A DNA stretch of 64,000 bases from Prunella strophiata (taxonomy: Eukaryota > Chordata > Aves > Passeriformes > Prunellidae). Of the stretch, positions 20,894 through 33,300 are shown piece by piece. The notes beneath the pieces are model-generated. The model was given only the letters and a program-made list of their open reading frames with translations, did no database searches and was not told the DNA's origin. The stretch lies in the NCBI GenBank assembly GCA_036583965.1, contig JAZBQD010000034.1, positions 9,984,040-10,048,039 on the forward strand. The letters run 5' to 3'. The position numbers were made by a program, and so were the translations under genes. Each line of letters starts with the position of its first letter. Positions within the stretch are counted from its first letter, which is position 1.

Positions 20894-21039
20894 CCGCTCT
20901 CCGCCGCCTGCTTTTGGTCTCTCTCCGCTCCCGGGCTGTCAGATGGGATAGGACACACCCGGGCGTGCGGGGCTCGACGCTGCCGGGGGGGAGCGGCGGA
21001 GGCAACCGGTGACGGCCGTCGGCTCGCCTGGAGTCGAAG
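20894..21039 (+). promoter_or_regulatory. RNF130: RNF130 core promoter / 5'UTR in a CpG island
   Basis: GC- and CpG-rich, with no TATA box, lying between the minisatellite and the start codon; the CpG-rich segment continues through exon 1. It contains a two-codon upstream frame ATG-GGA-TAG at 20,943-20,951. The transcription start cannot be placed from sequence alone. Confidence 0.6.
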
Positions 21040-21307
21040 ATGAGCTGGCGGTGGGCTCGCCAGCACTGGAACGGCGGCTCCTCCGTGCTGCTGCTGCTGC
21101 CGCTGCTGCTGTGGCACGGCCGGGTCCGGCCGGCCGGCGCCGACAACGCCAGCCAGGCGTACTACACCGCGCTCATCAACGTGACCGTGCTGAGCCCCGA
21201 GCGCGGCGGCCCCACGCTGCTGCGGATCGACCGCGGCCGCTACGGGCAGGACTCCCCGAAGGTGGAGGTCAAGGGGCTGCTAGTGGCTCCCGTCCCTATC
21301 AACGGAG
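21040..21307 (+). CDS. RNF130: RNF130 exon 1: signal peptide and start of PA domain
   Basis: The start ATG at 21,040 is followed by [10 protein letters not shown] and a leucine core LLLLPLLLW, then [17 protein letters not shown], which matches the mature N-terminus of mammalian RNF130. The upstream signal peptide is species-specific. N36 (NAS) and N47 (NVT) are potential N-glycosylation sites. Donor GT is at 21,308. Confidence 0.93.
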
Positions 21308-24300
21308 GTAACGCTTCCCTCGCTCGCTGCCGGGTGGTTGGTCCTTGCCTGGGCTGGGCAGGCTTTCCTAGAGAGCTCTGACAAACGAGGAGGAAGAGCT
21401 TGCCCAGAGGGAAATAAAATAAATGCATGGTCTGAGAGAGTTGGCTTGAATAACGGCTCAGCAAAGCATAATGTGCTTTCCAGCATGTATCCCAGTAGAT
21501 TGGGTGTATTGAGCGGTGAAGGTGTTATTCCTTAACTAATTACAGAGAGGGTAGTGATAGATGACAGTATTTGGTTACAGCATTGCCTTGAATCTCAGAA
21601 CAGCTGCATAACCATCTCGCTGTGCATCTGGATAGCTTTGGCAACTGCGTGAAGTCACAGTTTTTCAGTGTGCACTTCCTAAAAACACTGTTTAAGCTGC
21701 CCATCAAGGCTTGGAAGGACTGACGCTACCAAGCTGTTGCTCTTATATAGCCGGCCCAAAATGCACTTGTTTCCAGTACTGAACACTGGATAGAGTGTCC
21801 AAATCAGTTTTCTTTTAATTAAATGAAGCTGTTTTCCATCAGTTATACTTCTGATAAATGCTGGGGTTTATAGAAAACACTCATTTGAACAGCTGAGAGT
21901 ATTGCCATGATTTTTGCCTGAAGTGAAACCGGTATCTTCAGTAATAGTGATGTAGTTTTAACAGTGTCTTACTTCCAAAACCATTCCTGACATTATCTAA
22001 ACTGCCATCTTTGAGAAATGGACCACTTGATGGAATACAGTGGTCCCAACCTGCATCCTGGACAGTAAACATCTGAATAATGTATTAAGTGAAATATTGT
22101 AGTCAGTTAAACTAGAGTCTAAGTGGTGAATATTAAGAGTGTTTTAGAAGAATTGATAGCACAAAACTACTGTATTATTAGAAGCTTTAGAGAATTTGCC
22201 AAATCTTAAGATCAGGAAAATACTTTGATGCTTTTTCAGAACAAATGCAGCAGCAGTCTGCTCGGCAGCCTCTGTAAGCTGCTGGTCTGGATGGATCAGG
22301 CTGTGCATCTGCAGGTGCTTGCCAGTCTCAATGGAGCTCAGTTTCATTAGCTCTGCAAAATATAACTAGAATATATTAATGGGGTAGATTTTAGGGTGGA
22401 AAGGTGAGGAAGCACCCTTCCTCAAAAATTGTTGAGGAAGTCTGCTCTAAAATGATTTTTATTTGTACTTCAAATCCTGTCTATCAGCTAATATTAAATA
22501 TGTTGCAGTCCTTCTTCTGCTTCCTGATATTCCTCACATCCCCACACAAAACCCTTGAAATCAGGAATCTTTCCTGAAAGTTTTAGGCATGTAAACACTG
22601 TTACTGCAAGTAGCATTTTAATGGGTTTTAAAATATTGCCTTTTAATATATGCAATGTATCAAATCACTTTAATTTTTTTTGAGCTGTGTTATTTGTCAG
22701 GAAAAACTTTTGATACTAATTTCTTTTAATCTGCCCCTGTAACTTTTTCTGCTTTCTTTTGATATGCCTTCACAAAGGTGCAATTTAAACACTGAGGGAG
22801 GCTTTGACAGCATTTTCACAAGCAGCTGATAATGAGAAGAGCTAAATAAAATTATGAACAGTCCATAAACTGTATTTTTATACCTACTGCTAAGTACTAT
22901 GATGAATAACTTTCTTGAGAAAGCACAGCAGGAAGTGTGAAAATGTCAGATCTGACATGGTTTGACATAGTGCAGTTGTTAAAACTTTGTTATCAGTTTT
23001 GGGAGAAATTCAGTTTTCCCCTTCTATTTCATAACAGACAACTTAAAGCAAGCACAACAGCAGTTGTTTTCCTTATTCTTAGATACTCTGAATTGTTCTG
23101 TGTAGATTGTTATATACTTATATTTTATTTGAATTTTGCTGATGTGCCTGTGATTTTAAAATATTTCATGTAGTAAGAAAGATTGGAATATTTTATGCTT
23201 TTAGTTAAGCTGTTCTTGAACATCTGCTTTTTTATATTCATATTTGATAAAAGATTATGCAGTCTTACTGAAAGTAATTGCTTTAATGTTTTTTTAATCA
23301 GCCTGTTAATATTGCTGTAGAACTTGTTTGCAAAATTTTTTCTAATAGCTCTAAACATGAGTAGCTGCCAGCCACTGCTCTTAGAGCAGTAAATGCTATA
23401 CCCCAGTTTTCATGTATTCTCAGAAGGACTCTGCAATTGTTAGCAACTTTATTTGAAGATACCTTGAATTTGAAACTGCTGTGATGTCAAGCATTCACCC
23501 ATTTATGGGCTATCTTTGAAATGTTCACAAATGTGGGTGATCTGTTAGCACCTTGATGGCATGGACTGTTTTAGAGCTGAAGTGTCCTTAATTTCACATT
23601 TTTGCATGCTCTGTGAAGAATCATAGAACCACAGAATGGTTTGGGTTGGAAGGGACTTTGAAGATCATAAAGTTCTAGCTCCCTTGCCATGGGCAGAGAT
23701 GCTTTCCACTCGACCAGGCTGCCCAAAGCCCCGTTCAGCTTGGCCTTGAATGCTTCCAGGAATGTCCCATTCCTTACTCATTGCCTGCAGGGAAAAAAAT
23801 GAGTTTACTAATTCAAGATTCAGGGCCAATGATCTGCTGCTGACCACACACAAGTTGTAATTTTAAGTGTTCTGTGATGATTTTTGACTTCTATTCTTGA
23901 ATATGCCTAATATTTTATGTACTGCTTTTTGAAGATGCCAGCTCCATGTGGTCACCCATCCTTCAAATCTCATTGCAGCATGGTATTCAATCACTTCTCC
24001 TGTTTCTTTAGCAGGATTTCTTTAATGGAATTCAACCTTGCATGTTAATACACGTATTAAAACTCGTTCTGTGTTCTTTTTATAGAGCTTGTATGAAATT
24101 GATAGGGGCTTTCAAAGGCAGTGTTCCCCTGGGAGTGGGGTGGCAGTAACTGGCATGACCGCCTGTGAATGTGACTTGTGAAAGTGCAGCTCCAGTGAGC
24201 TCTTGGTCACAGTTGGCTGCTGGGTGTACATTCAGCAGCTGTGTGGGCATATTTTTCCAAGCACATTAAGTGCAGCATAGTTTCTTTATTAATCTCTTTT

Positions 24301-27300
24301 CCGTTCTTCTACTTTGAGTTGCTTTTCTTACCACCTCTAGCTTGTTAATCTCTTGTCATGGCTTAATTTCTTATTAGAAGAGTGTTTTAAACCACTTCTG
24401 GAAATGAGTGCTTGCAGATTCAAAAAGAAAAAAAAAAAAAAAAAAAAACCACTCCTCTTGGTGTGTATGGAAGAATAGAAGTGAAATGAGTCTTCACAGC
24501 CTGATGCAGATTTTCTGATAGTTTTGTTCAGTTTTATAGTATTCCTTTAGTGAGGTTCCAGAATACTTCTCAGTCCCTTACTCTGTTATTTGTAGCTTTG
24601 TGCAGCCAGACATTTTCAGAGAATCATAGAGTGGTTTGGATTGGAAAGGACCTTAAAGATTGTCTAGTTCCAAGCCCCCTGCCTTGGGAAGGGACACCCT
24701 CCCTAGACCAGGTTGGTTGAAGCCTTGTCCAACCTGGCCTTGAACACTTCCAGGTAATTTCAGCCCAGTCCTCTGACAGCAGCTGCCTGGGTGCTCCTGG
24801 GTGTCTGTACATGCACTGTGCAATGTATGTTCAGCCCTGTGCCATTCCTGTGACCTGTGCTTTTACTCTTCTTTGCTGTTGGGTGTCTGACACCAGTTGT
24901 GGTGCAGACCTTTAGTGTCAGGCATATTCACCTTGCCATGGCAGACCAAGCTAGAAGCCACTGAATACTCACCTTAATGGTTCTTGGTAGAAACTGCAGT
25001 GTTTTGTGGCTTAGTTCCCTCAAAAACGTTCTCCATGGGGATCAGGACTCTTTGTAGCTGTTGAATCTACTATTCAAAGCTATTGCTTTTGGATTCCAGT
25101 GTGAGGACTGGAAATTCAGTCTTGTGTGCTCTGAAGAGTCCCCTTGCAGGACTTGCTGGGAGGTAAGGTTTTGTGCACCTTGGCTGGCTTGGGAAGCAGG
25201 CAGGATGACCAGGACTGGTGATGGAGCTGATAGGAAGGAAGATCCCAGCAGAGTAAACTTGAAATGTTAAAATTCACTGAGCCAGTAGGTCAGGAGCCAG
25301 TGGGTGAGGAGGGGTGGAAAGGGATGGAGTCTAAAGGGTTTTGGGAGGTGGTGGTTGTACAAAAGCTGCTTTGGAGAAAGGGCTCACAGAAAGGAGAGCT
25401 CTCCCAAAAGGATATAAGGGTTGGGCAAGGAGACTGAGAATGTGAGGAAAAACATATGTTAGAAAAAGGTGAAAGTGTGGAAGAAACAATATTGGCTCAG
25501 TGTTAGGAAGGAGGTATATCTTGTGCATAGTGCTGTAACTACAGCATTCTGTAGCATCTGGCACTTCATAAACATGTTGTGTGAACAAGTTTTAGCTGCA
25601 GAAGGTTTGAAATGCCAGTTTCCTGGTAACTGCAGAGCTTTAGGCAGCATTCAGACAGAATTTCTGGCCCAGAATCCAAACCAGTACGGCTTATGAAAAT
25701 GCAACAAGCAAATATATCAGTAGAGTAGGGGAAGAAGGATCTTGTGCCATGCTTCTGTCCTTCATGATTGATCTTTGTATTCAGCTTAATTAGTAGTCAC
25801 TAACTGATAGCAAAAGTGGAGGTTATATATTGGAGTATATAGCCATAATTGTAGAATACTTACTGAGCTAACAAGATTAAATCTGAACTATTATAGGACT
25901 CTTCTAAGCTTCAGTGATTTTCTTTTGTTTAACTTCCCCCCTGAAACCAGATTACCTCTTGTTCAAAGAGTTTCTTTTCATGCTAAAGCCAGCTTTAGTC
26001 AAAGCAATTACCTGAAAGAGCTATTGAAAAGAAAATGTTGCTGTACATAACTCATTGATTCATTGGCACCACCTTATAAAGTAGAAATTATGACTGGCAT
26101 GAATAAGAGCTGTATTGATAATAACACCAGTAGCAATGGAAAGAAAATATGTCCATTGCATGTATTAAGCCCTAATGGGATATAAAATAACTAGTACCAT
26201 TCCTTGAAATAATCCATCAGCACTGCTGAGTTGCCTCTGTGAATTTCCCAGGTGAATTCCTTTTCTAGAAATTTTATCACAGGATTATAATTAATGTGTT
26301 GCACAAAGCTGTCTTGTTTTACCAGTCAGGTTTTCCACAAAGCACCTACAAATACAACAGAGCTGTAGGGAGGGAATGCTTTGGGGTGCAGCGTGCATGG
26401 CACTGCACCTTCCTGTGTTCCTCTGTAGTTTCTTTCCCAACAAGCCTCTTGATCTGCTGTCCCTCAAAATACTAGTGGTGTCTCTCCAGCTATTGTATTA
26501 CAGTGATTGAAGGTCAGACTTTAAAATGATTTCTGTGTGTAGCTGAGACAGACCAGCTCTGGCAACTGGTGCTGGATTTACAGAGTACAGTATTAGCTAA
26601 GATGAAATCAATAGCAAGATATCTGACCTTTAGAGGAAAAAAAAAAAGAGAAAAAAGCCCTGCATAGAACAAAATGGTTAATGCACAGAGAATGGGATAT
26701 TTCTGTGAAAAGGGGACAAAGTCTGATAACAGCCAGTGCAGCAACCTTGGCTGAAGAGGGGTGTCACAGTTGTGGTCAAAGCAATGCAAGAGCAGCAGGA
26801 ACACAGCGTGGGAAAGAGCAAACCCAGGCACAGTTCAGAGCTAGGGGACAGTCTGCATTCAGACAGGTGTGCACTTCTGACAAAGCTGCTGGGACCTGCC
26901 CTTTTCATTTCATTTTTGCTCCACAAAATGGCTCTTCTTCATATAGGGAGAAGGCTAGAACATGGTCAAGCAATTGGAAAGAAGAGGAGGAAGGTACTGT
27001 TGCTGTGCTGATGTGAGCTTGCCACTACTTCTTCAGTAATTGAGGAACCTTGGTTGGATCTGTTGCATTATTAACTTTTTTTTCCCCATGAATCCCTAAA
27101 ATGCTGTCACCAGCCTTAGTCCTTCAGCAGAAAGGGGTCTTGAATTATAAAAAATGCTCAAGGAAAAACAGTTATATAAATTGAGCAGCCCTGTGTATTC
27201 TGCAGAAGAAAACTGAAGCTCTCCTAAAGCAGAAAACAAACATGAGCCTAATGGTAGGTACTTAAATCACAGCTGATTCTTCTGTAAAGAGGCTTTTCTG

Positions 27301-30300
27301 TGGTGATGGGACTTACTGTGGGAAGGGAGATATTTACAACAACATTGTACATAGCTCTTTAACCCAGCGGGCTGCCACTTCTAAACCTTCTAAACCAGAA
27401 AATTGGGATTTTTGCCAACACATGATGCATAGATAAGCACAGGGACAGGCAGGGTAAATAGCTTATATTTCAAATAAGCCAGAAGAGTAGTACACCTATA
27501 GGGAAACTTACTTAAATGGCTTTCTGTATGCTTATATCTTCTGAACTTCCATGAGTGGCTTCTGATCATATCTTTATCTGTGCAAGTGATTTGTTTTAGA
27601 ATAATTTAATGTGAAGTTGCTTTTCATTCTGGCAAGTAACATCAGTTTTGGGCCTCTCACTACAAGAAGAACATTGAGATAGTGGAAGGAGGACAAAGGA
27701 GCTGGGGAAGAGGGTGAAGCACAGGTCTGATGAGGAGAGGCTGAGGGATCTGGAGAAAAGGAGGCTCAGGGAGGACCTTCTTGCTGTCTAAAACTCCCTG
27801 ACAGGAGGGTGGAGCCAGGTGGTGTTCAGCCTTTTCTCTGAGGTAGTGAGTGGCACAGTAGGAGGAAACTGCCTCAAGCTATACCTGGAGGGAGTTAGAT
27901 TCAATATTAGGAAAAATTTCATCACTAAAAGGATTGTCAAATACTGAACTGGACTGCCCAGGGCAGTGGTGGAGTCACCATACCTGGAGGGATTTAAAAG
28001 TCTTGTAGATGTGGTACTCAGGAACATGGTTTAGTGGTGAACACAAGAGTGCCAGGTTACTGGTTGGACTCAATGATCTTAGAGGTCTTTTCCAACCCAA
28101 ACAATTCTGTGATCATCCAGGTAACTCGTGTGTTGTTGATTCTAGTTGAACTTTGGATAGCAGATCATAGATGGCAGTGGAGAGTGTCAGTGATTATTCT
28201 GGCTGACCCTGTTCATGTGTGTCCCCTTCAGTGCTTGCTGATATCCCTGACACCTGAGCTGTACAGGAGATGTTTTAGTGTAACCATCTCACTGTTCCAG
28301 AAGGGTGACTGTGATTTTAAGACTTCCACGCTTTTCGAAGTATCTTCAGTCTGTTGAAAAGACAAGCAGAACACCTCGCATTTTTCACTATTGGTTCTGA
28401 ATTTTATTTAGTTAAAAGTGAAAAGATTACTTAACATTTGTGTGGTGTAATAGAATGCTGATGCAAAGAAAAGTGGGCTGTGACTTTTTATTAAATCTCA
28501 AGTGACTTGCAGACAGTTCAGATTTATCTAAACCAACCAGATTTTCCTCAATGTTTTTGTATTACTTAAATAGTACTGAGCTAATGTTGTCAGCTGTTAA
28601 ATTTTCATCAGGATATACTGAATACACCTTGTCAGAAATAACATGCTGTAAGCATTTGAGTGGTCTATATCTGGAAAGCTTTAATCTCTTAATATCTTGT
28701 TTCCTAATTCTTTTGCTTTATCCAGTAACATTTCATAGCTCTGTCCACAGCTGAGAGAGACTTTGATCTCTACTGTGGTAGAAAATTTTGTACTGCTTTT
28801 CCCATAGATGCAGTTTCTGTTATCTCTTACTGCTTTCTCTGTTGCTTTTTAAGCTAAAAATTTTCAAGCATACAAATTTCAAGGTGCCTGCATGAATTTT
28901 GAGAATGCTGCTTCCTCATTCAAGGTGCTCTTCGTTGTTTTATGGTTTTTCAGTGTAATAAACCATTACCTTTTTCTTATGGCCATTTTTGTTTTCACTT
29001 CTTATTTTAGTTTTGATCATGATTGTACTGAAGGAAACAGTACATAATCTGTAGGATTACGGGTTTTAATAATCCCATATGTTTTAGGTAAATTTATGTT
29101 GCCCATAGTGTCTACTTTCAGATATTTTTGGCTGTTTGAGGGGATTATGTGGAATTGTAGCCGTTTAGAAAATCTTATTTTCCAACAGATGTATCATACT
29201 TGAGATTCTTGAAAATTATTTCATGGGAGAAGGATGGGATTTTTAGCTTTAAAGGCTTGAGAAACTTCCTATCACAGTCTGCTGGTGCTTTCCTCTTTCC
29301 ATGTTTTTGAGTGGAAATGTTCAGAACAAGGGGGAATTGTACATTAAGCAGCTTTTATCTTAACAGAGGGCAAAAAGGTTGGTGGCACACGTGCTGTGTT
29401 GTGATTCTTGGACATTTTCATAAAGGACTGTGATTCCTTTCAAAAATACATATTGTTCTCAAGTTTAAGATTACAAAGACAAGCTGCAAAAGTGCAGTGG
29501 GCATGAACATGCTCTTCTGTGATTGTTGATGTTTGTGATGCCCATCACCAGTCCTGCAAAATATGTGGGGATCAGTGCTAGCTAGCAATTTCCACAAGGA
29601 TTCGAGTACTGATGTCAGGGTAATGGAAGAAAACACTCCATAAAACTTGGTTTCAGGCATCTGTATTTCAGATTTTTCCTGATGCCTGTATGAAACAAAA
29701 ATACAGCAAATAGCCCTCCATGTCTGAGATATGTAATACAGGCTTGAAAAACAATTGTGAAAAGGATGTGCTGGTATCTGGCTCCCCACCCTCCTTCCAG
29801 GGGAACAGGGAGAGGCACTTCTTGTCCAAATTAAGAGATGCAACGACTTCCTGTACGTCTGCCACAGTATAGATTCATCTGCACTAGCTTTCTTTAGGCA
29901 AGCAGAAGATTTTCTTTGTTTCAGAAGACATCTTTAGCTCTTTAAATCTCCTTTGTTACAGATTTTAACCTCAGCTATGTTAAACTGAGAGTGCTTAGAA
30001 AGATCTTTTGTTTCCAGCTAATATATTAAACTGGATATTTTGGTGGTAGATTTTTTTGCTGAAATCTCATAGTTGTGCTGAACTCACTTCTTGAAAAGGA
30101 AAAAAAATTATGGGAGACTTCATTTGATTTGCTCTTACATTGCAGAACGGTAATGTTTTCTCAGCTATTATGCAAATAGATTGGTTTTTTATGTCTTGAA
30201 AAAATCACTGTTTATCCCAACTATTTTTAGTAGCCAAAGATTATTATACTCTTGGCATTCAAAAGGATAAATATATTTGCATTGTAAACTGTTGTTGGCT

Positions 30301-33300
30301 CTAAATTAAAATCCTTTAATGATATGACCAGTGTATCAGACTAAACTGTGTTTCCAGTTGTGCAAACAGATCCGTCTTTCATTGGTTTCAGCTGCTGGTT
30401 TCCTTCTGCCTTGGGTTTTGTGCCTTTTGTACACAGCTCTGTGGCTTTGGGTTGTTCCAGGATATGTTACACCATCAGAAGGGACAAAAGAGCTTTGCAC
30501 ACTGTTGAATTCAGACATCTGGCATTTGCCATTTCTGTTACTCTTCCTTTATGCCATCTATACCTGTTTAGCTGACGAGTGCATTGTGTTTGCAAACCCA
30601 TTTGTTTCTCTATGAATTCAAATACATTTCCTTGTAGACAAAATGTGCATATGTAAAAAGCTGATATTGGCTGTTGGGATTTTACAAGATCAGCTTTTAA
30701 TGTTGTCCTTTTTTACAGTAGCCGGCACATGGCAGATAACTCTGAAATCTTGTTTTCACAACCTGCTTTGTTTAGTTGTACTTCCCACTGCAGTGATATT
30801 TGTGGCTGCATTAGGAGGAAGAAAAAGATTTGTACTCCCCAGAATGACTGATAAAAGCTGTTTTGTAAATGCCTATAGCAGATGAACCATATTCTAATGT
30901 TTTTTAGCCTCTAGTCAGGTATTGATTTGAATGTGAATTCATTATTCTAGCTGCACTGGAGTTAAAAATAGCTTGTGTTAGTGAGCCTAATTCTTGGGCA
31001 TGTAGTCACAGCTTTCAATGCGTGAGACTTCTTTTTTTAAAATCTTATTTTCATAAGAATACAGTTATCTTTAGACTTTCTTCACAGAGAATAGTGGCTT
31101 CCTAGTGCATAATATTTAAGTACTTCAGCAACTTGGAGTTAGGATTTTTCTTTTTTTTTTTTTTTCTTTTTCTTTGTTTTGCCTGTTAGAAGAAACTGGC
31201 GTCTGAGTAAATTTGTTTCCAATTTCAGTTGCAGATCGTCTGGGCTGTGACCCTCGAACACGTTTCCAGGTCCCCCCAAACACCAAGCAGTGGATTGCTT
31301 TACTACAGAGAGGAAATTGTACATTTAAAGAGAAAATACTGCGAGCAGCTTCACATAATGCCACAGCTGTGGTCATTTACAACAATGTATCCAGTGAAGA
31401 ACCTGTCACCATGACTCATCAAGGTAAATAAAATGTGATCTCCTTCACTAAAATGCTTTTGCCATGTAAACTATTGCTAAAGAGCCCTTGGCATTGGACA
31501 GATAGTATTGGAAGTAGCCATTCACTAATGATATTTGCATATATGCAAGTATAGTGAAATAAGCCAATAAGTCTGCAAAGTTATTTTCCTTTAGCATACA
31601 TTTATCCAATGAGGAGCACTTTCCTCTGTAGTGGGGGTGTGGGTGTGTTAAGAGTGAGGAAATGACTGTAAGATCTGAGGAGCAATCTTTCAAACATTTC
31701 TGCAGAAGAGAAGCCAACATACAGATATGATGGAAGATCTATAATTTTACAAAGCATTTGAACCTGAAGAATTCTGTAGCAGCATGTCTTCAACTCACTG
31801 TTCTGGTGGGGACCTTCAAATGTTAACAGTTGTATTTTGGGATCTGAGCTTGCATGCTTTATAATGACATTTTACAGAGGATTCTCTTTCTACAATGAAA
31901 GTCTGAATGCCATACAGGAATCAACAGGGATTCCAAAAACAGTGATTTGAAGGGTAGTTGCCTCTGGAAATTGTCTAGAATAATGCTGGAAGTCTGTTTT
32001 TCTAGAGAGTTCTCTTGTTTTACAGATACCTATGTGTAAAATTTTACTGTTCCTTGTGACTTACTTTTGTTGCTGGGAGCCTCACATGTAAACATTTTCC
32101 TTGGTTAAAAATTATTTTGGCAATTCTGATAACTACCTATATTCGTTTTCCAGAAGGTTTTCTCCTTTTGGAACTATTTAGCTTAATCAGAAAAGGCGTA
32201 TCTCTTCTATATTTGGTGGTGGTACTGCTGGCTGATTTTTTTTTTTATTTTTTTTTAGGATATTTTCAGTCTCTTTGGGTTGCTTGGAAACTAGAATTTC
32301 TTAATTATTGCTCTGCATATTGTCACACAACTAGAATTGAATTCCTTCACTAAAGAAATGACATGGTTGTTTCTTTCTTTCTTTAACAAGGAAAATGTTA
32401 GAGGGGTTTGACCTTCCCAACTCTCTATACCACAGGAATTTTGCAGGAGGGTTTTGACCTCATGTAGCAATTCAAAGCTTATTGAAAATTTATTTTTATC
32501 TCATTTTTTCTAACCAATTTGCAGGTGAAAAGTCCAATATTCTAATGAAACATTTTTTGCCACCTTCCTTTTTTTTTTTATATCCCCCATTTCTCTGTCT
32601 ACAGTTGTAGTGCAATCTTAAGCCTTCAGCTCTAGACTCTTTGAACTACCTGGAAGAATATTTATATAAATATGCTCTATTTAGCAATGATTGTAGTTTT
32701 CCTGTGGTCTGGAATACCTCAGTGTGTCAGGAAAAAAGGCTGCTACTACTAATACAGCTTTAGCATTGTTGGCTCTATTACAATGTTAAATCGTATAATG
32801 AGTTTGATTATAACTTTAATACCTTCTTTCTCATAAAATGCTGTTAGATTTGGCAGTTGCTTTACAGCAGTAAGATTGGGTCTGTCTTTAATTAGGAAAC
32901 TCTTGTTCACTCCCTGTTTCAGCTCAGAAGATCAGTGTGTTGCCTTTGAAATTTTATCAGTAGGCCCAGTAGTTCTGGCTGGTTGAAATACCATCTAAGA
33001 TGTAAAATTTGAGAACTGCTGGGGGTAAGAGAGTGTCTTGTAAGGTAGCCAAGCAGCTGTTTGGGTAGTTGATATTTGGGAAAAAGACCAATACTGTCTT
33101 CAGCATGTTGAGTTCCAAATATGTGCTCTTATGATAAGCTTTAAAAAAATTGCAGTTACTGGAGATGATGTATATTTTAGCTTTGTGTATTTGAAATATT
33201 GGGGTTTAGGTGCATGTGCTCAGTATACTCTGGAATCTGCCCTGGTTTGGGCTGAAGGCTCTATCTCAAAATTAGGGTTGGACTTGAAGTGTTCAAACTA

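Larger units (their letters stand above)
21308..31228 (+). other. RNF130: RNF130 intron 1 (9.9 kb)
   Basis: Holds three CR1 remnants (about 23.6, 24.6 and 27.7-28.1 kb) and a poly(A) tract at 24,428-24,448. The rest is AT-rich unique sequence with no gene, RNA or conserved motif that I can support. Confidence 0.85.

Noticed and set aside
16767..21043. Three overlapping >1,370-codon + strand open frames as protein genes
   Set aside because: They run through a 16/18-bp tandem array whose unit lacks stops in every forward frame. All three frames are equally open and none has non-repeat coding content, so openness is a compositional effect.
24428..24448. Poly(A) tract as the tail of a processed pseudogene or SINE
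   Set aside because: No gene-like or SINE-like body is recognisable upstream and I saw no target-site duplication.
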